A stretch of 64,000 nucleotides of DNA, from assembly GCA_964506835.1 (NCBI GenBank), contig CAZDNG010000026.1, positions 44,454-108,453 of the forward strand. The letters are read 5' to 3'. The notes beneath the pieces were generated by a model. The model saw only the letters and a program-made list of their open reading frames with translations, was not told the DNA's origin and ran no database searches. Made by a program: the position numbers and the translations under genes. Source of the stretch: DASZVB01 sp964506835. Its GTDB lineage: Bacteria > Myxococcota_A > Polyangia > Polyangiales > Polyangiaceae. Shown here piece after piece: positions 8,231-15,470 of the stretch (its first letter is position 1; every line of letters begins with the position of its first letter).

Positions 8231-11200
8231 ATGTCGTCGTTCTTCATTCGCCGCCCGATCGTCGCGATGGTCATCGCGATCCTCACGGTGCTCATCGGTA
8301 TCGTGTCCCTGGTGGGGCTACCGATCGCGCAGTTTCCGCAGATCTTGCCCCCGCAGGTCAACCTGACGACCACGTACACCGGCGCGGACGCGCTCACGAT
8401 CGAGCAGTCGGTCGCGACGCCCATCGAGCAGCAGATGAACGGCGTCGATCGGAGTCTCTATATCCAATCGACGAACGCCAACGACGGGTCGATGAACCAG
8501 ACCGTCACGTTCGACGTCGGCACCGACATCGACGTCGACAACGTGCTCGTCAATAACCGCTACTCGCAGGCTCAGCCGTTCCTGCCGCAGGACGTGAAGA
8601 ACTTCGGGGTGACGATCAAGAAGTCGCTCGCCTTCCCGTTGATGGTCTTCTCGCTCTACTCGCCGGACGGTCGCTACGATCCCACGTTTCTCGCGAATTA
8701 TTCGCTCATCAACATCAACGACGCACTCTTGCGCGTGAAGGGTGTCGGCGACATCCGGAACCTCGGCGCGAGCGACTACTCGATGCGCATCTGGTGCAAG
8801 CCGGACGTGCTCACGCGGCTCGGGCTGACGGCCACGGACATTCAGAACGCGGTTCGCCAGCAGAACATCGTGAACCCCGCCGGCCAGGTCGGCGCGGAGC
8901 CGGCTCCGCCCGGCCAAGAATTGACGTACACGGTGCTCGCGCAAGGCCGTCTCGTCGAGCCCGAAGAATTCGCGAACATCGTCGTGCGCGAAAATCCCGA
9001 CGGCTCCAACGTGCGCTTGAAGGACGTCGCGCGCATCGAGCTCGGCGCGCTCACGTATCAACAATACGGCACGTTCAACGGCAAGCCGGCCGCGGTCATC
9101 GCGGCGTTCCAGTCGCCCGGCTCGAACGCCCTCGACGTCGCCGACAATCTGCGAAAAACGGTCGCCGATCTCTCGACGCGATTTCCGCCGGGGATCGCCG
9201 TGCAGGTGTCGCTCGACACGACGGCGCCGGTAAAAGCTGGCATTCGCGAAATCGTCGAGACGTTGGTCGAAGCGATCCTGCTCGTCGTGCTCGTCGTGTT
9301 CGTGTTCCTGCAGAACTTCCGCGCGACGCTGATTCCGCTCCTGACGGTCCCCGTGTCCCTCGTCGGCGCCTTTGCGGTATTTCCGGTCCTGGGGTTCTCC
9401 GTCAATACCCTCTCTCTCTTCGGGCTCGTGCTCGCGATCGGCCTCGTCGTCGACGACGCGATCGTCGTGGTGGAAGCGGTCGAGCATCACATCGAGGAGG
9501 GCATGGCGCCGCGCGACGCCACCGAGCGCGCGATGAAAGAAGTGTCGGGGCCGGTCGTCGCCATCGCGCTCATCCTTGCGGCGGTATTCACGCCGGTCGC
9601 GTTCATGGGCGGCGTCACCGGGCGGCTCTATCAGCAATTCGCGCTCACGATCGCCATCTCGGTGCTCATCTCGGCATTCAACGCGCTCACCTTGAGCCCG
9701 GCGCTCGCCGCGATGCTCCTCAAACCCAAAAAAGGGACGCGTGGTTTTTTTGGCAAGATCGGCGACGCGTTCAACCGCGGGTTCGGGCACGCGACCGATG
9801 GGTACGTCTCCCTGAATCGACGGCTCATCCGCAAGATCGCGATCCCGCTCGTGCTCCTGGCAGGGGTCGCCGGAATCGCCGTGGTGGTCGGCGGCAAGGT
9901 TCCCGCGGGGTTCGTCCCCGACGAAGACCAGGGCTGGGCGATCTTCGGCGTGCAGCTCCCCGACGGCGCGTCGATGCAGCGCACGAAGGCGGTGTTCGAC
10001 AAGGTGAACCAGCTCCTCGCCAAAGAGCCGGCGATCCGCACCTACAACGGCGTCGCCGGCTTCAGCTTCTTCACGCGCACCGCGGCGAGCTACACCGGGA
10101 CGGGCTTCATCGGGATGAAGCCGTGGGAAGAGCGGAAGACGCCCGATCAGACCTCGGATGCCATCCTCGCGCGATTGAACCGCGCGTTTTCGCAGATCCC
10201 CGAGGCGCGCGTGTTCTGCGTCGCGCCCCCCGCGATCCCCGGCATCAGCGCCGCCGGCGGGTTCAGCATGATGCTGCAGGACCGAAGCGGCGGCACGTAC
10301 GGCTTTCTCGCTCAGAACGTCGGCAAGTTTCTCACCGAAGCGAAGAAGCGACCGGAGCTCGCCGGTCTCCGGCCCATCTTCTCACCTGCGGTGCCGCAGC
10401 TCTTCGCGACCGTCGACAAAGACAAGGCACTGAAACAAGGCGTCGCGATCTCGGAGATCTACAACACGCTCCAGACGTTTCTCGGCGGGTCCTACGTCAA
10501 CGACTTCACGCGGTTCGGCCGTCAATGGCGCGTCTTCGTGCAAGCCGAGGCGAGCGATCGCACGAGCGCGAGCGACATCGGGAAATTCTACGTGCGCAAC
10601 GTGAAGGGCGACATGGTCCCCTTGTCGTCGTTCGTCAGCGTGAAGCAAACCAGCGGCCCCGAGTACACGGTGCGCTTCAATCTGTACCGCGCCGTCGAGA
10701 TCCAGGGCATTCAAGCGCCGGGATACAGCTCCGGGCAAGCACTCCAGGCACTCGAAGAAGTCGCGAAAACGACCTTACCTCCTGAGATGGGCTTCACGTG
10801 GAACGGCCTCTCGTACCAGGAAAAAATCTCCGAGGGCGGCTCGGCACGCGTTCTCGGCCTTTCGTTGATCTTCGTCTTTTTGATTCTCGCCGCGCTCTAC
10901 GAAAGCTGGTCCTTGCCGTTCAGCGTGCTCTTGAGCACGCCGGTCGCGGTGCTCGGCGCGTACCTCGGCCTTCTGTCGCGGAACTTCGACAACAACGTGT
11001 ACGCGCAGATCGGGCTCGTCATGCTCGTCGGGTTGACGGCGAAGAACGCGATCCTCATCGTCGAGTTCGCGCGCGCCGAGCTCGAACGCGGAAAACCGAT
11101 CGTCGCCGCGGCGCTCGAAGGCGCCCGCCTCCGGCTCCGGCCGATCCTCATGACGTCGTTCGCCTTCGTGTTCGGCTGCATCCCGCTCTGGGTCGCGACG

Positions 11201-11395
11201 GGCGCGGGCGCCGCGGCGCGACGCGTGCTCGGCACCGCCGTCATTTCGGGAATGCTCGCCGCGACGCTCCTCGGCATCTTCTTCATCCCTGCGCTCTTCG
11301 TCGCCGTCGAGCGACTCACTCGCCGGAAGGGCGAGCAGGGGGCGCCCGACGCCGCGCCGACGGGGACGGCCGAAGGAACGGCGAGCGCAGAGTGA
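8231..11395 (+). CDS. AcrB-like RND efflux pump (HAE1 family)
   Basis: This 1054-residue inner-membrane proton antiporter exports hydrophobic or amphiphilic compounds. The first transmembrane helix starts at about residue 10 (FIRRPIVAMVIAILTVLIG) with the classic RRP motif. Two large periplasmic loops and twelve helices follow in the usual order. The proton-relay acidic pair is intact as D408-D409 in GLVVDDAIVVVEAVEHH, almost the same numbering as E. coli AcrB D407/D408. The second-half motif TAKNAILIVEFA is also present. A fair Shine-Dalgarno (GAGGG) precedes the ATG. Full length for the family. Third gene of the efflux operon; substrates unknown. Confidence 0.95.
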   Translation: MSSFFIRRPIVAMVIAILTVLIGIVSLVGLPIAQFPQILPPQVNLTTTYTGADALTIEQSVATPIEQQMNGVDRSLYIQSTNANDGSMNQTVTFDVGTDIDVDNVLVNNRYSQAQPFLPQDVKNFGVTIKKSLAFPLMVFSLYSPDGRYDPTFLANYSLININDALLRVKGVGDIRNLGASDYSMRIWCKPDVLTRLGLTATDIQNAVRQQNIVNPAGQVGAEPAPPGQELTYTVLAQGRLVEPEEFANIVVRENPDGSNVRLKDVARIELGALTYQQYGTFNGKPAAVIAAFQSPGSNALDVADNLRKTVADLSTRFPPGIAVQVSLDTTAPVKAGIREIVETLVEAILLVVLVVFVFLQNFRATLIPLLTVPVSLVGAFAVFPVLGFSVNTLSLFGLVLAIGLVVDDAIVVVEAVEHHIEEGMAPRDATERAMKEVSGPVVAIALILAAVFTPVAFMGGVTGRLYQQFALTIAISVLISAFNALTLSPALAAMLLKPKKGTRGFFGKIGDAFNRGFGHATDGYVSLNRRLIRKIAIPLVLLAGVAGIAVVVGGKVPAGFVPDEDQGWAIFGVQLPDGASMQRTKAVFDKVNQLLAKEPAIRTYNGVAGFSFFTRTAASYTGTGFIGMKPWEERKTPDQTSDAILARLNRAFSQIPEARVFCVAPPAIPGISAAGGFSMMLQDRSGGTYGFLAQNVGKFLTEAKKRPELAGLRPIFSPAVPQLFATVDKDKALKQGVAISEIYNTLQTFLGGSYVNDFTRFGRQWRVFVQAEASDRTSASDIGKFYVRNVKGDMVPLSSFVSVKQTSGPEYTVRFNLYRAVEIQGIQAPGYSSGQALQALEEVAKTTLPPEMGFTWNGLSYQEKISEGGSARVLGLSLIFVFLILAALYESWSLPFSVLLSTPVAVLGAYLGLLSRNFDNNVYAQIGLVMLVGLTAKNAILIVEFARAELERGKPIVAAALEGARLRLRPILMTSFAFVFGCIPLWVATGAGAAARRVLGTAVISGMLAATLLGIFFIPALFVAVERLTRRKGEQGAPDAAPTGTAEGTASAE

Positions 11396-11425
11396 GCGCC
11401 GGCTGAGCACGCCGGCGCGCGTCGC

Positions 11426-12064
11426 TCAGCGATTGCGCGCGACGATGAGGCGCGCGAGCCATTCGCGGAACCGGTCCGGAGCGGCCGCGTCGTCCAGGCC
11501 GACGTTCGCGCGCATCAAGGGCCCGGCGATCGCTTCGCCGAACGTCGTGAACGCGACGAGTAGCATCTGAAATACCGTGTCCTCGAACGTGATGGGCGGC
11601 GCGTCGGGCCCTCGAATCAGGAGCCGCCGCGCGTGCGTCACCTCGGCGATCTCGCGGAGACGATTCTCCTTGGGCGCGAAGGGCTGCCCGGAAAGCAGCA
11701 ACCACGCGAGGACCCGCGCATGCCCTTTGTCGACCAGCACCCGGAACGCGAGCTTCACGACGTCGACGGCGGCGCCGTCGGGGTCTCCGGTCGGCATCGT
11801 CTGGAGCGCCGCGATGAGGTCCGTTTCGAGGCGGTCGAACGCGCGCTCGACCACGGCGCGCATGAGGCCTTCGCGGCTCCCGAAGTGATGGAGGATCGCC
11901 GGGTGCGAAACGCCCAGATCGGACGCGATCTGCTGCAGGCGGATCCCGGCGGGACCGAGCTGGCTCAACCGTTCCTCGGTCGCGTCGAGGATCTCGCGCC
12001 GGGCATCTTCGGCGGAACGGCGCGCCCGCTTGGGCTTCTCCACGTCATCCGGGGCTTGACTCAT
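11426..12064 (-). CDS. TetR-family repressor
   Basis: This 212-residue TetR-type regulator has its helix-turn-helix at about residues 40-65 (IASDLGVSHPAILHHFGSREGLM), followed by an all-helical ligand-binding domain. The ATG at 12064 lies ten bases from a perfect 28-bp palindrome (12074-12101), which also lies 21 bases upstream of the divergent COQ4-family gene. It therefore very likely represses both itself and that gene. It is convergent with the RND pump (30-base gap), so control of the pump is possible but would need another site. Confidence 0.92.
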   Translation of the reverse strand: MSQAPDDVEKPKRARRSAEDARREILDATEERLSQLGPAGIRLQQIASDLGVSHPAILHHFGSREGLMRAVVERAFDRLETDLIAALQTMPTGDPDGAAVDVVKLAFRVLVDKGHARVLAWLLLSGQPFAPKENRLREIAEVTHARRLLIRGPDAPPITFEDTVFQMLLVAFTTFGEAIAGPLMRANVGLDDAAAPDRFREWLARLIVARNR

Positions 12065-12073
12065 CGCGAATCC

Positions 12074-12101
12074 GTGATACTTACAAGATTGTAAGTATCA
12101 C
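12074..12101. promoter_or_regulatory. Perfect palindrome, likely TetR operator
   Basis: Two 13-base arms, GTGATACTTACAA and its exact reverse complement, are separated by GA. The palindrome sits between the divergent TetR gene (start 12064) and the COQ4-family gene (start 12123). Its size and symmetry fit a TetR dimer or pair of dimers. The AT-rich composition stands out from the surrounding DNA, and its centre could overlap the promoters of both genes. Confidence 0.85.
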
Positions 12102-12122
12102 TCCTCTGCCCCCGAGGTTGCC

Positions 12123-12842
12123 ATGGCCGATTCAGTCGTTCCCCAGGTCCGATTTCGCGATGCCCTCACGGCGCTGAACGCGTTGTTCGACAATCCCGAA
12201 GACACGGCGCAAGCCTTCCGCGTCGTCGAGGCCCTCTCCGGCGGCCACGGCAAGCGGATGCTCGCTCGTTTTCGGAGCGCCGCGGGCGGCCGCGACCTCC
12301 TCCGCGAACGGCCCGCACTCATCGAGCGCCTCGTGGATCGGGCATCGCTCGCCAAGCTACCCGAGGAGTCGCTCGGGCGAAAATACCTCGAGTTCCTCGA
12401 CTCCGAGGGCATCACCGCCGAAGGGCTCGAGCAGGCGAGTATCGAGGGACGCAACGCGGAGCGGCACTTGAGCGCCGACGAGGCATTCCTCAAGGACCGC
12501 ATGCGCGACACGCACGATCTCTGGCACGTCGTCACGGGATACAAAGGCGATTTGATCGGGGAAGCGTCATTGCTCGCCTTCAGTTTCGCGCAGACCAGAA
12601 ACCCCGGCGTCGGGTTCATCGCAGGCGCCGCACTCCTCCGGGGCAACGAACCCAAGGTACGGGCGCTCATCCTTCGCGGTTTCCTTCGAGGCGCCCGTGC
12701 GGTCTGGTTGCCGCCCGTGAAGTGGGAAACCCTGCTCGCCTTGCCGATCGACGAGGTGCGGCGACGGTTGCGAATCGGACCTCCGCCGAAGTACGAGCCG
12801 TTCCGCGCACCGACTTACCTACGCACGATGGCCGCGGCGTAG
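12123..12842 (+). CDS. COQ4-family protein
   Basis: This 239-residue member of the COQ4 family is linked to ubiquinone biosynthesis (scaffold and, by recent work on the family, decarboxylation/hydroxylation of the ring). The diagnostic metal-binding motif HDxxHx11E is complete: HDLWHVVTGY starts near residue 138 and the Glu follows in GDLIGE. The protein is cytoplasmic with no signal peptide and ends with a basic helix. It is the only gene facing the TetR repressor across the perfect palindrome, so expression is probably inducible. Whether this organism makes ubiquinone or uses the protein for another lipid quinone or ligand is unknown. Confidence 0.85.
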   Translation: MADSVVPQVRFRDALTALNALFDNPEDTAQAFRVVEALSGGHGKRMLARFRSAAGGRDLLRERPALIERLVDRASLAKLPEESLGRKYLEFLDSEGITAEGLEQASIEGRNAERHLSADEAFLKDRMRDTHDLWHVVTGYKGDLIGEASLLAFSFAQTRNPGVGFIAGAALLRGNEPKVRALILRGFLRGARAVWLPPVKWETLLALPIDEVRRRLRIGPPPKYEPFRAPTYLRTMAAA

Positions 12843-12896
12843 TTTTTTTGGGGGGCACCCGGAGCGTCGCGTGGACTCGTAGGTCTCGTCGTGGGT

Positions 12897-13481
12897 TCAC
12901 GCGGGCGCCGCCCGATACTCGGCGAACGAGCGGACTCGGAAGCGCGTCAACGTCACCTTCGCGTCGTTCGCGATGCCCGCTTTTCGGCGGGCCGTCGCGA
13001 TTTGAACGGGCGCGTCGGGGACGTCGTCCAGCCCCGGAAACAGCACGCCGACCCGCCCGACGTCGTCACGGACGATGAGCCCGAAGCCGTCGGGGTCGAG
13101 CGCCGACGCGTCGTCGATCGGCTCTTGATCGACGACGACGCTCACGACGATGCCGAGCGTCGCGAGCTCTCGGAGCGAGACCGGCGCGAAGCGTCCGTCG
13201 CGGGTCGCCGCGCCCACGGCGCTCCGCGCGGTTTCACTGACGACATCGCTCGCGCCGTCGAGGGTCGATCCGACGCATCCGCGGAGCGTTCCGCTCGGAG
13301 CGAGCAGAGTCACGAAGACCGACGCTCGCGGCCCGTCGGGTGAAACCACACCGTAACCCTCGCCCCCGAGGAAGCTCTCGATGGCACGCCGAGCGACGCC
13401 AGGGAGCGTCGCGCCCACGCGATCGAGGCCAAGGAGGAGTTGTCGTTTGGACTCCTCTGATTTAGGGTCCGCGCCGGCCAT
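12897..13481 (-). CDS. AMMECR1-domain protein (AmmeMemoRadiSam system protein A)
   Basis: This 194-residue protein has an AMMECR1 fold. The conserved LRGCVGS motif lies near residues 67-73 and the domain covers nearly the whole chain, with 'RFAPVSLRELATLGIVVSVV' in the middle. AMMECR1 proteins are often encoded with a Memo-like dioxygenase and a radical-SAM enzyme; neither is next to it here. The biochemical role is unknown. Its ATG (13481-13479) overlaps by two bases the ATG of the divergent biotin-carrier gene, which leaves no room for ordinary upstream promoters between the genes. Either both promoters lie inside the opposite gene or one start is further in. Confidence 0.85.
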   Translation of the reverse strand: MAGADPKSEESKRQLLLGLDRVGATLPGVARRAIESFLGGEGYGVVSPDGPRASVFVTLLAPSGTLRGCVGSTLDGASDVVSETARSAVGAATRDGRFAPVSLRELATLGIVVSVVVDQEPIDDASALDPDGFGLIVRDDVGRVGVLFPGLDDVPDAPVQIATARRKAGIANDAKVTLTRFRVRSFAEYRAAPA

Positions 13482-14010
13482 GCGTTATTTCGTCACGATT
13501 GACGGCAAAGAGCACGTGATCGACGTCTCGGAGCTTCCAGGCGGCACCTTCGATGTACGGATCGCGGAGAGCGAAGATAGCACGCTCCGGCGCTCCGCCG
13601 CGCCGCTCGAGGTCGAGGCATCGAGCTCGGGTGGGCCGCTCACGGTGCGCGTCGGCGGACGCGTGTACGATCTGGTGCTCGACGCGACCCCGCCGGGGCT
13701 CTCGGTGTACGCGAGCGGACGCCGCGCGGCCATCACCGTGGAGAACGCGAACCAGCGCGCCGCATCGCGGGTCCGGGCCGGCACGAAAGCGAACACGACG
13801 GGGCTCATCGTCTCGCCCATGCCGGGCAAGGTCGTGAAGGTCCTCGTCAAGGAGGGCGAAGAGGTCGAGCCGGGCAAACCCCTCGTCGTCGTCGAGGCGA
13901 TGAAGATGGAGAACGAGCTCGTCGCCGAGATCGCGGGCTCCGTGCAAAAGGTTTACGTCCAGCCCGGCGACGCCGTGGAAGGTGGCGCACGCCTGGTCTC
14001 GATCGTGTGA
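13480..14010 (+). CDS. Biotin carboxyl carrier domain protein
   Basis: This 176-residue biotin carrier subunit is of the type used by acyl-CoA carboxylases (acetyl/propionyl-CoA) or related biotin enzymes. The C-terminal biotinyl domain (about 108-176) contains the biotinylation motif EAMKMENE with Lys142 as the modified residue. The proper flanking hairpin MPGKVVKVLVKEGEEV is also present. The N-terminal half is a less conserved beta-rich region, as in separate carrier subunits from myxobacteria and Bacteroidetes. No carboxylase or carboxyltransferase subunit is adjacent. Its stop TGA overlaps the next gene's ATG, so the PLP-enzyme gene is translationally coupled. Confidence 0.88.
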   Translation: MRYFVTIDGKEHVIDVSELPGGTFDVRIAESEDSTLRRSAAPLEVEASSSGGPLTVRVGGRVYDLVLDATPPGLSVYASGRRAAITVENANQRAASRVRAGTKANTTGLIVSPMPGKVVKVLVKEGEEVEPGKPLVVVEAMKMENELVAEIAGSVQKVYVQPGDAVEGGARLVSIV

Positions 14011-14990
14011 TGCCGAGAAAGCTCGCGCTGGCTCACGCCCCGACGCCGCTCTGGCGAAACGAGGCGCTCGACGCCCTGATCGGCGCCGAGGTGTGGGTCA
14101 AGCGAGACGACGCGAGCGCCGGCGCCGAGGCCGGCAACAAGATCCGGAAGCTCGAGTACTTGCTCGCCGGAGCGCTCGATCGCGGCGCAGGGACGGTCAT
14201 CACCTGCGGCGCGGCACAGTCGAATCACGCGCGCGCCACGGCGATCCTCGCCGCTTCGCTCGGGCTCCGCTCGGTGCTCTTCCTGCGCACGCCGAATCCG
14301 GCGGAGCCACCGCCCATCCTGGGCAATTTGCTTCTCGATCGCATGGTCGGCGCCGACGTGCGGTTCATCACGCCCGCCGAGTACACGCGACGCGGCGAGG
14401 TCATGGCCGCGGCGAAAACGGAGATCGAACACACGGGCGAGCCCGCGTACGTCATCCCCGAGGGCGGCTCGAACGGCCTCGGTTCACTCGGTTACGTCGA
14501 CGCCATGGGCGAAGTGCGAGAGCAGCTCGATCTCGGCATCGGCGGCGGCCCCGAGCCCTACGACGTGGTCGTTCATGCGTGCGGATCGGGCGGCACCGCC
14601 GCAGGCGTCGCGCTCGGCGCGTCGCACTGGAAAACGGCGAACTCCACCCTCGCCGTCGCTGTTTGCGACGATCGCGCTTACTTCGAAAAAGTGACGGCGC
14701 GCATCATCGCCGAAGCGCGCGCGCTCGAGCCGACCTTGGGCGAGCCTGGCCCCTTGGTGATCGACGATCGCTTCAAGGGCCCCGCGTACGGCGTCATGAG
14801 CGACGAGCAGCTCCATTTCCTCGTCGACATCGCGCGACGCACCGGGCTCATCCTCGATCCGGTGTACTCCGGAAAAGCGCTGTTCGCGCTCGCTCACCTG
14901 GACCCCAAGCCGAAGCGCGTGTTGTTCATTCACACGGGTGGGCTAGCAGGGTTACTCGGAGTACCAGAAGCGCTGTCCGGCGCGATTTGA
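14010..14990 (+). CDS. PLP-dependent D-cysteine desulfhydrase / ACC deaminase family enzyme
   Basis: This 326-residue fold-type II PLP enzyme is of the ACC deaminase/D-cysteine desulfhydrase family. It deaminates or desulfhydrates small amino acids to pyruvate or 2-oxobutyrate plus ammonia. The PLP Schiff-base lysine is Lys44 in AGNKIRKLEYL. The substrate-carboxylate motif GAAQSNHARATA and the phosphate-binding glycines (GSGGTAAGVALG) are present. The family is clear but the substrate is not: the residues that separate ACC deaminase from D-cysteine desulfhydrase cannot be judged reliably by eye. The ATG at 14010 overlaps the upstream stop (TGATG). It is followed by the 85-bp repeats. Confidence 0.88.
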   Translation: MPRKLALAHAPTPLWRNEALDALIGAEVWVKRDDASAGAEAGNKIRKLEYLLAGALDRGAGTVITCGAAQSNHARATAILAASLGLRSVLFLRTPNPAEPPPILGNLLLDRMVGADVRFITPAEYTRRGEVMAAAKTEIEHTGEPAYVIPEGGSNGLGSLGYVDAMGEVREQLDLGIGGGPEPYDVVVHACGSGGTAAGVALGASHWKTANSTLAVAVCDDRAYFEKVTARIIAEARALEPTLGEPGPLVIDDRFKGPAYGVMSDEQLHFLVDIARRTGLILDPVYSGKALFALAHLDPKPKRVLFIHTGGLAGLLGVPEALSGAI

Positions 14991-14995
14991 AGTTT

Positions 14996-15250
14996 GGAGA
15001 TTTCTCGAGATCCGCTTGCAGCGTCGCGCGACTTTCGCGCATTGTTAGCGACTCGCGCCGGCCTCGCCGGTAGTCTCACTAGGGTTTTCTTGAGCTCCGA
15101 TCGCAGCGTCGCTCGACCTTCGCGCATCGCTGCCAACCCGCGCCGGCTTCGCCGGTAGTCCCACCAGGGTTTTCTTGAGCTCCGATCGCAGCGTCGCTCG
15201 ACCTTCGCGCATCGCTGCCAACCCGCGCCGGCTTCGCCGGTAGTCCCCCT
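14996..15250. repeat. 85-bp tandem repeat, three copies
   Basis: There are three head-to-tail units of 85 bases, starting at about 14996, 15081 and 15166. The second and third are identical except at their last few bases; the first is diverged but aligns without gaps. Each unit contains a short hairpin with stem CCGGC/GCCGG and a three-base loop, TTC or CTC. The array begins five bases after the stop of the PLP-enzyme gene and runs into the structured element at 15221-15345. It lies in a convergent intergenic gap of 480 bases with no credible gene. Confidence 0.9.
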
Positions 15251-15345
15251 CGCGCTTCATTGGCGGACCGCGATCTGGTCTCCCAAGACTGATCAGCATC
15301 TGGCGTCGAACGGGTCCCTGCCCGTTCGAGATCTGCTCGGACGCG
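15221..15345 (+). repeat. Dispersed structured repeat element, copy 1
   Basis: This roughly 125-base element also occurs, diverged, at 44804-44929 in the same orientation. Shared landmarks in order are the CCGGC-TTC-GCCGG hairpin followed by TAGTC, the string CCAAGACTGATCAG, and a second hairpin (15307-15328) with arms CGAACGGG and CCCGTTCG around a six-base loop. In the other copy the fourth stem pair is C-G instead of A-T, a compensatory change. Both copies sit after the stop of a plus-strand gene and before the stop of a minus-strand gene. The remaining 15346-15470 shows no gene. Confidence 0.8.
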
Positions 15346-15470
15346 TTTTCGGGCCGCATACAGACGAGACCAGACTTCGAATTGCGTCTGCCGGACGACC
15401 CTTTGCGGCCATAGCGGCAATCAAAGGTCGAGCGACGCTGCGAGCGACTCTCCAGAAAATCCTGACGCAA

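Noticed and set aside
8318..9790. 490-residue reverse open frame over the RND pump gene
   Set aside because: Antisense shadow with charged low-complexity composition and no recognisable family.
8794..10785. 663-residue Arg-rich open frame inside the RND pump gene
   Set aside because: It is a second-frame shadow of a clearly conserved pump gene; composition is dominated by Arg/His/Pro from GC-rich codons and shows no domains.
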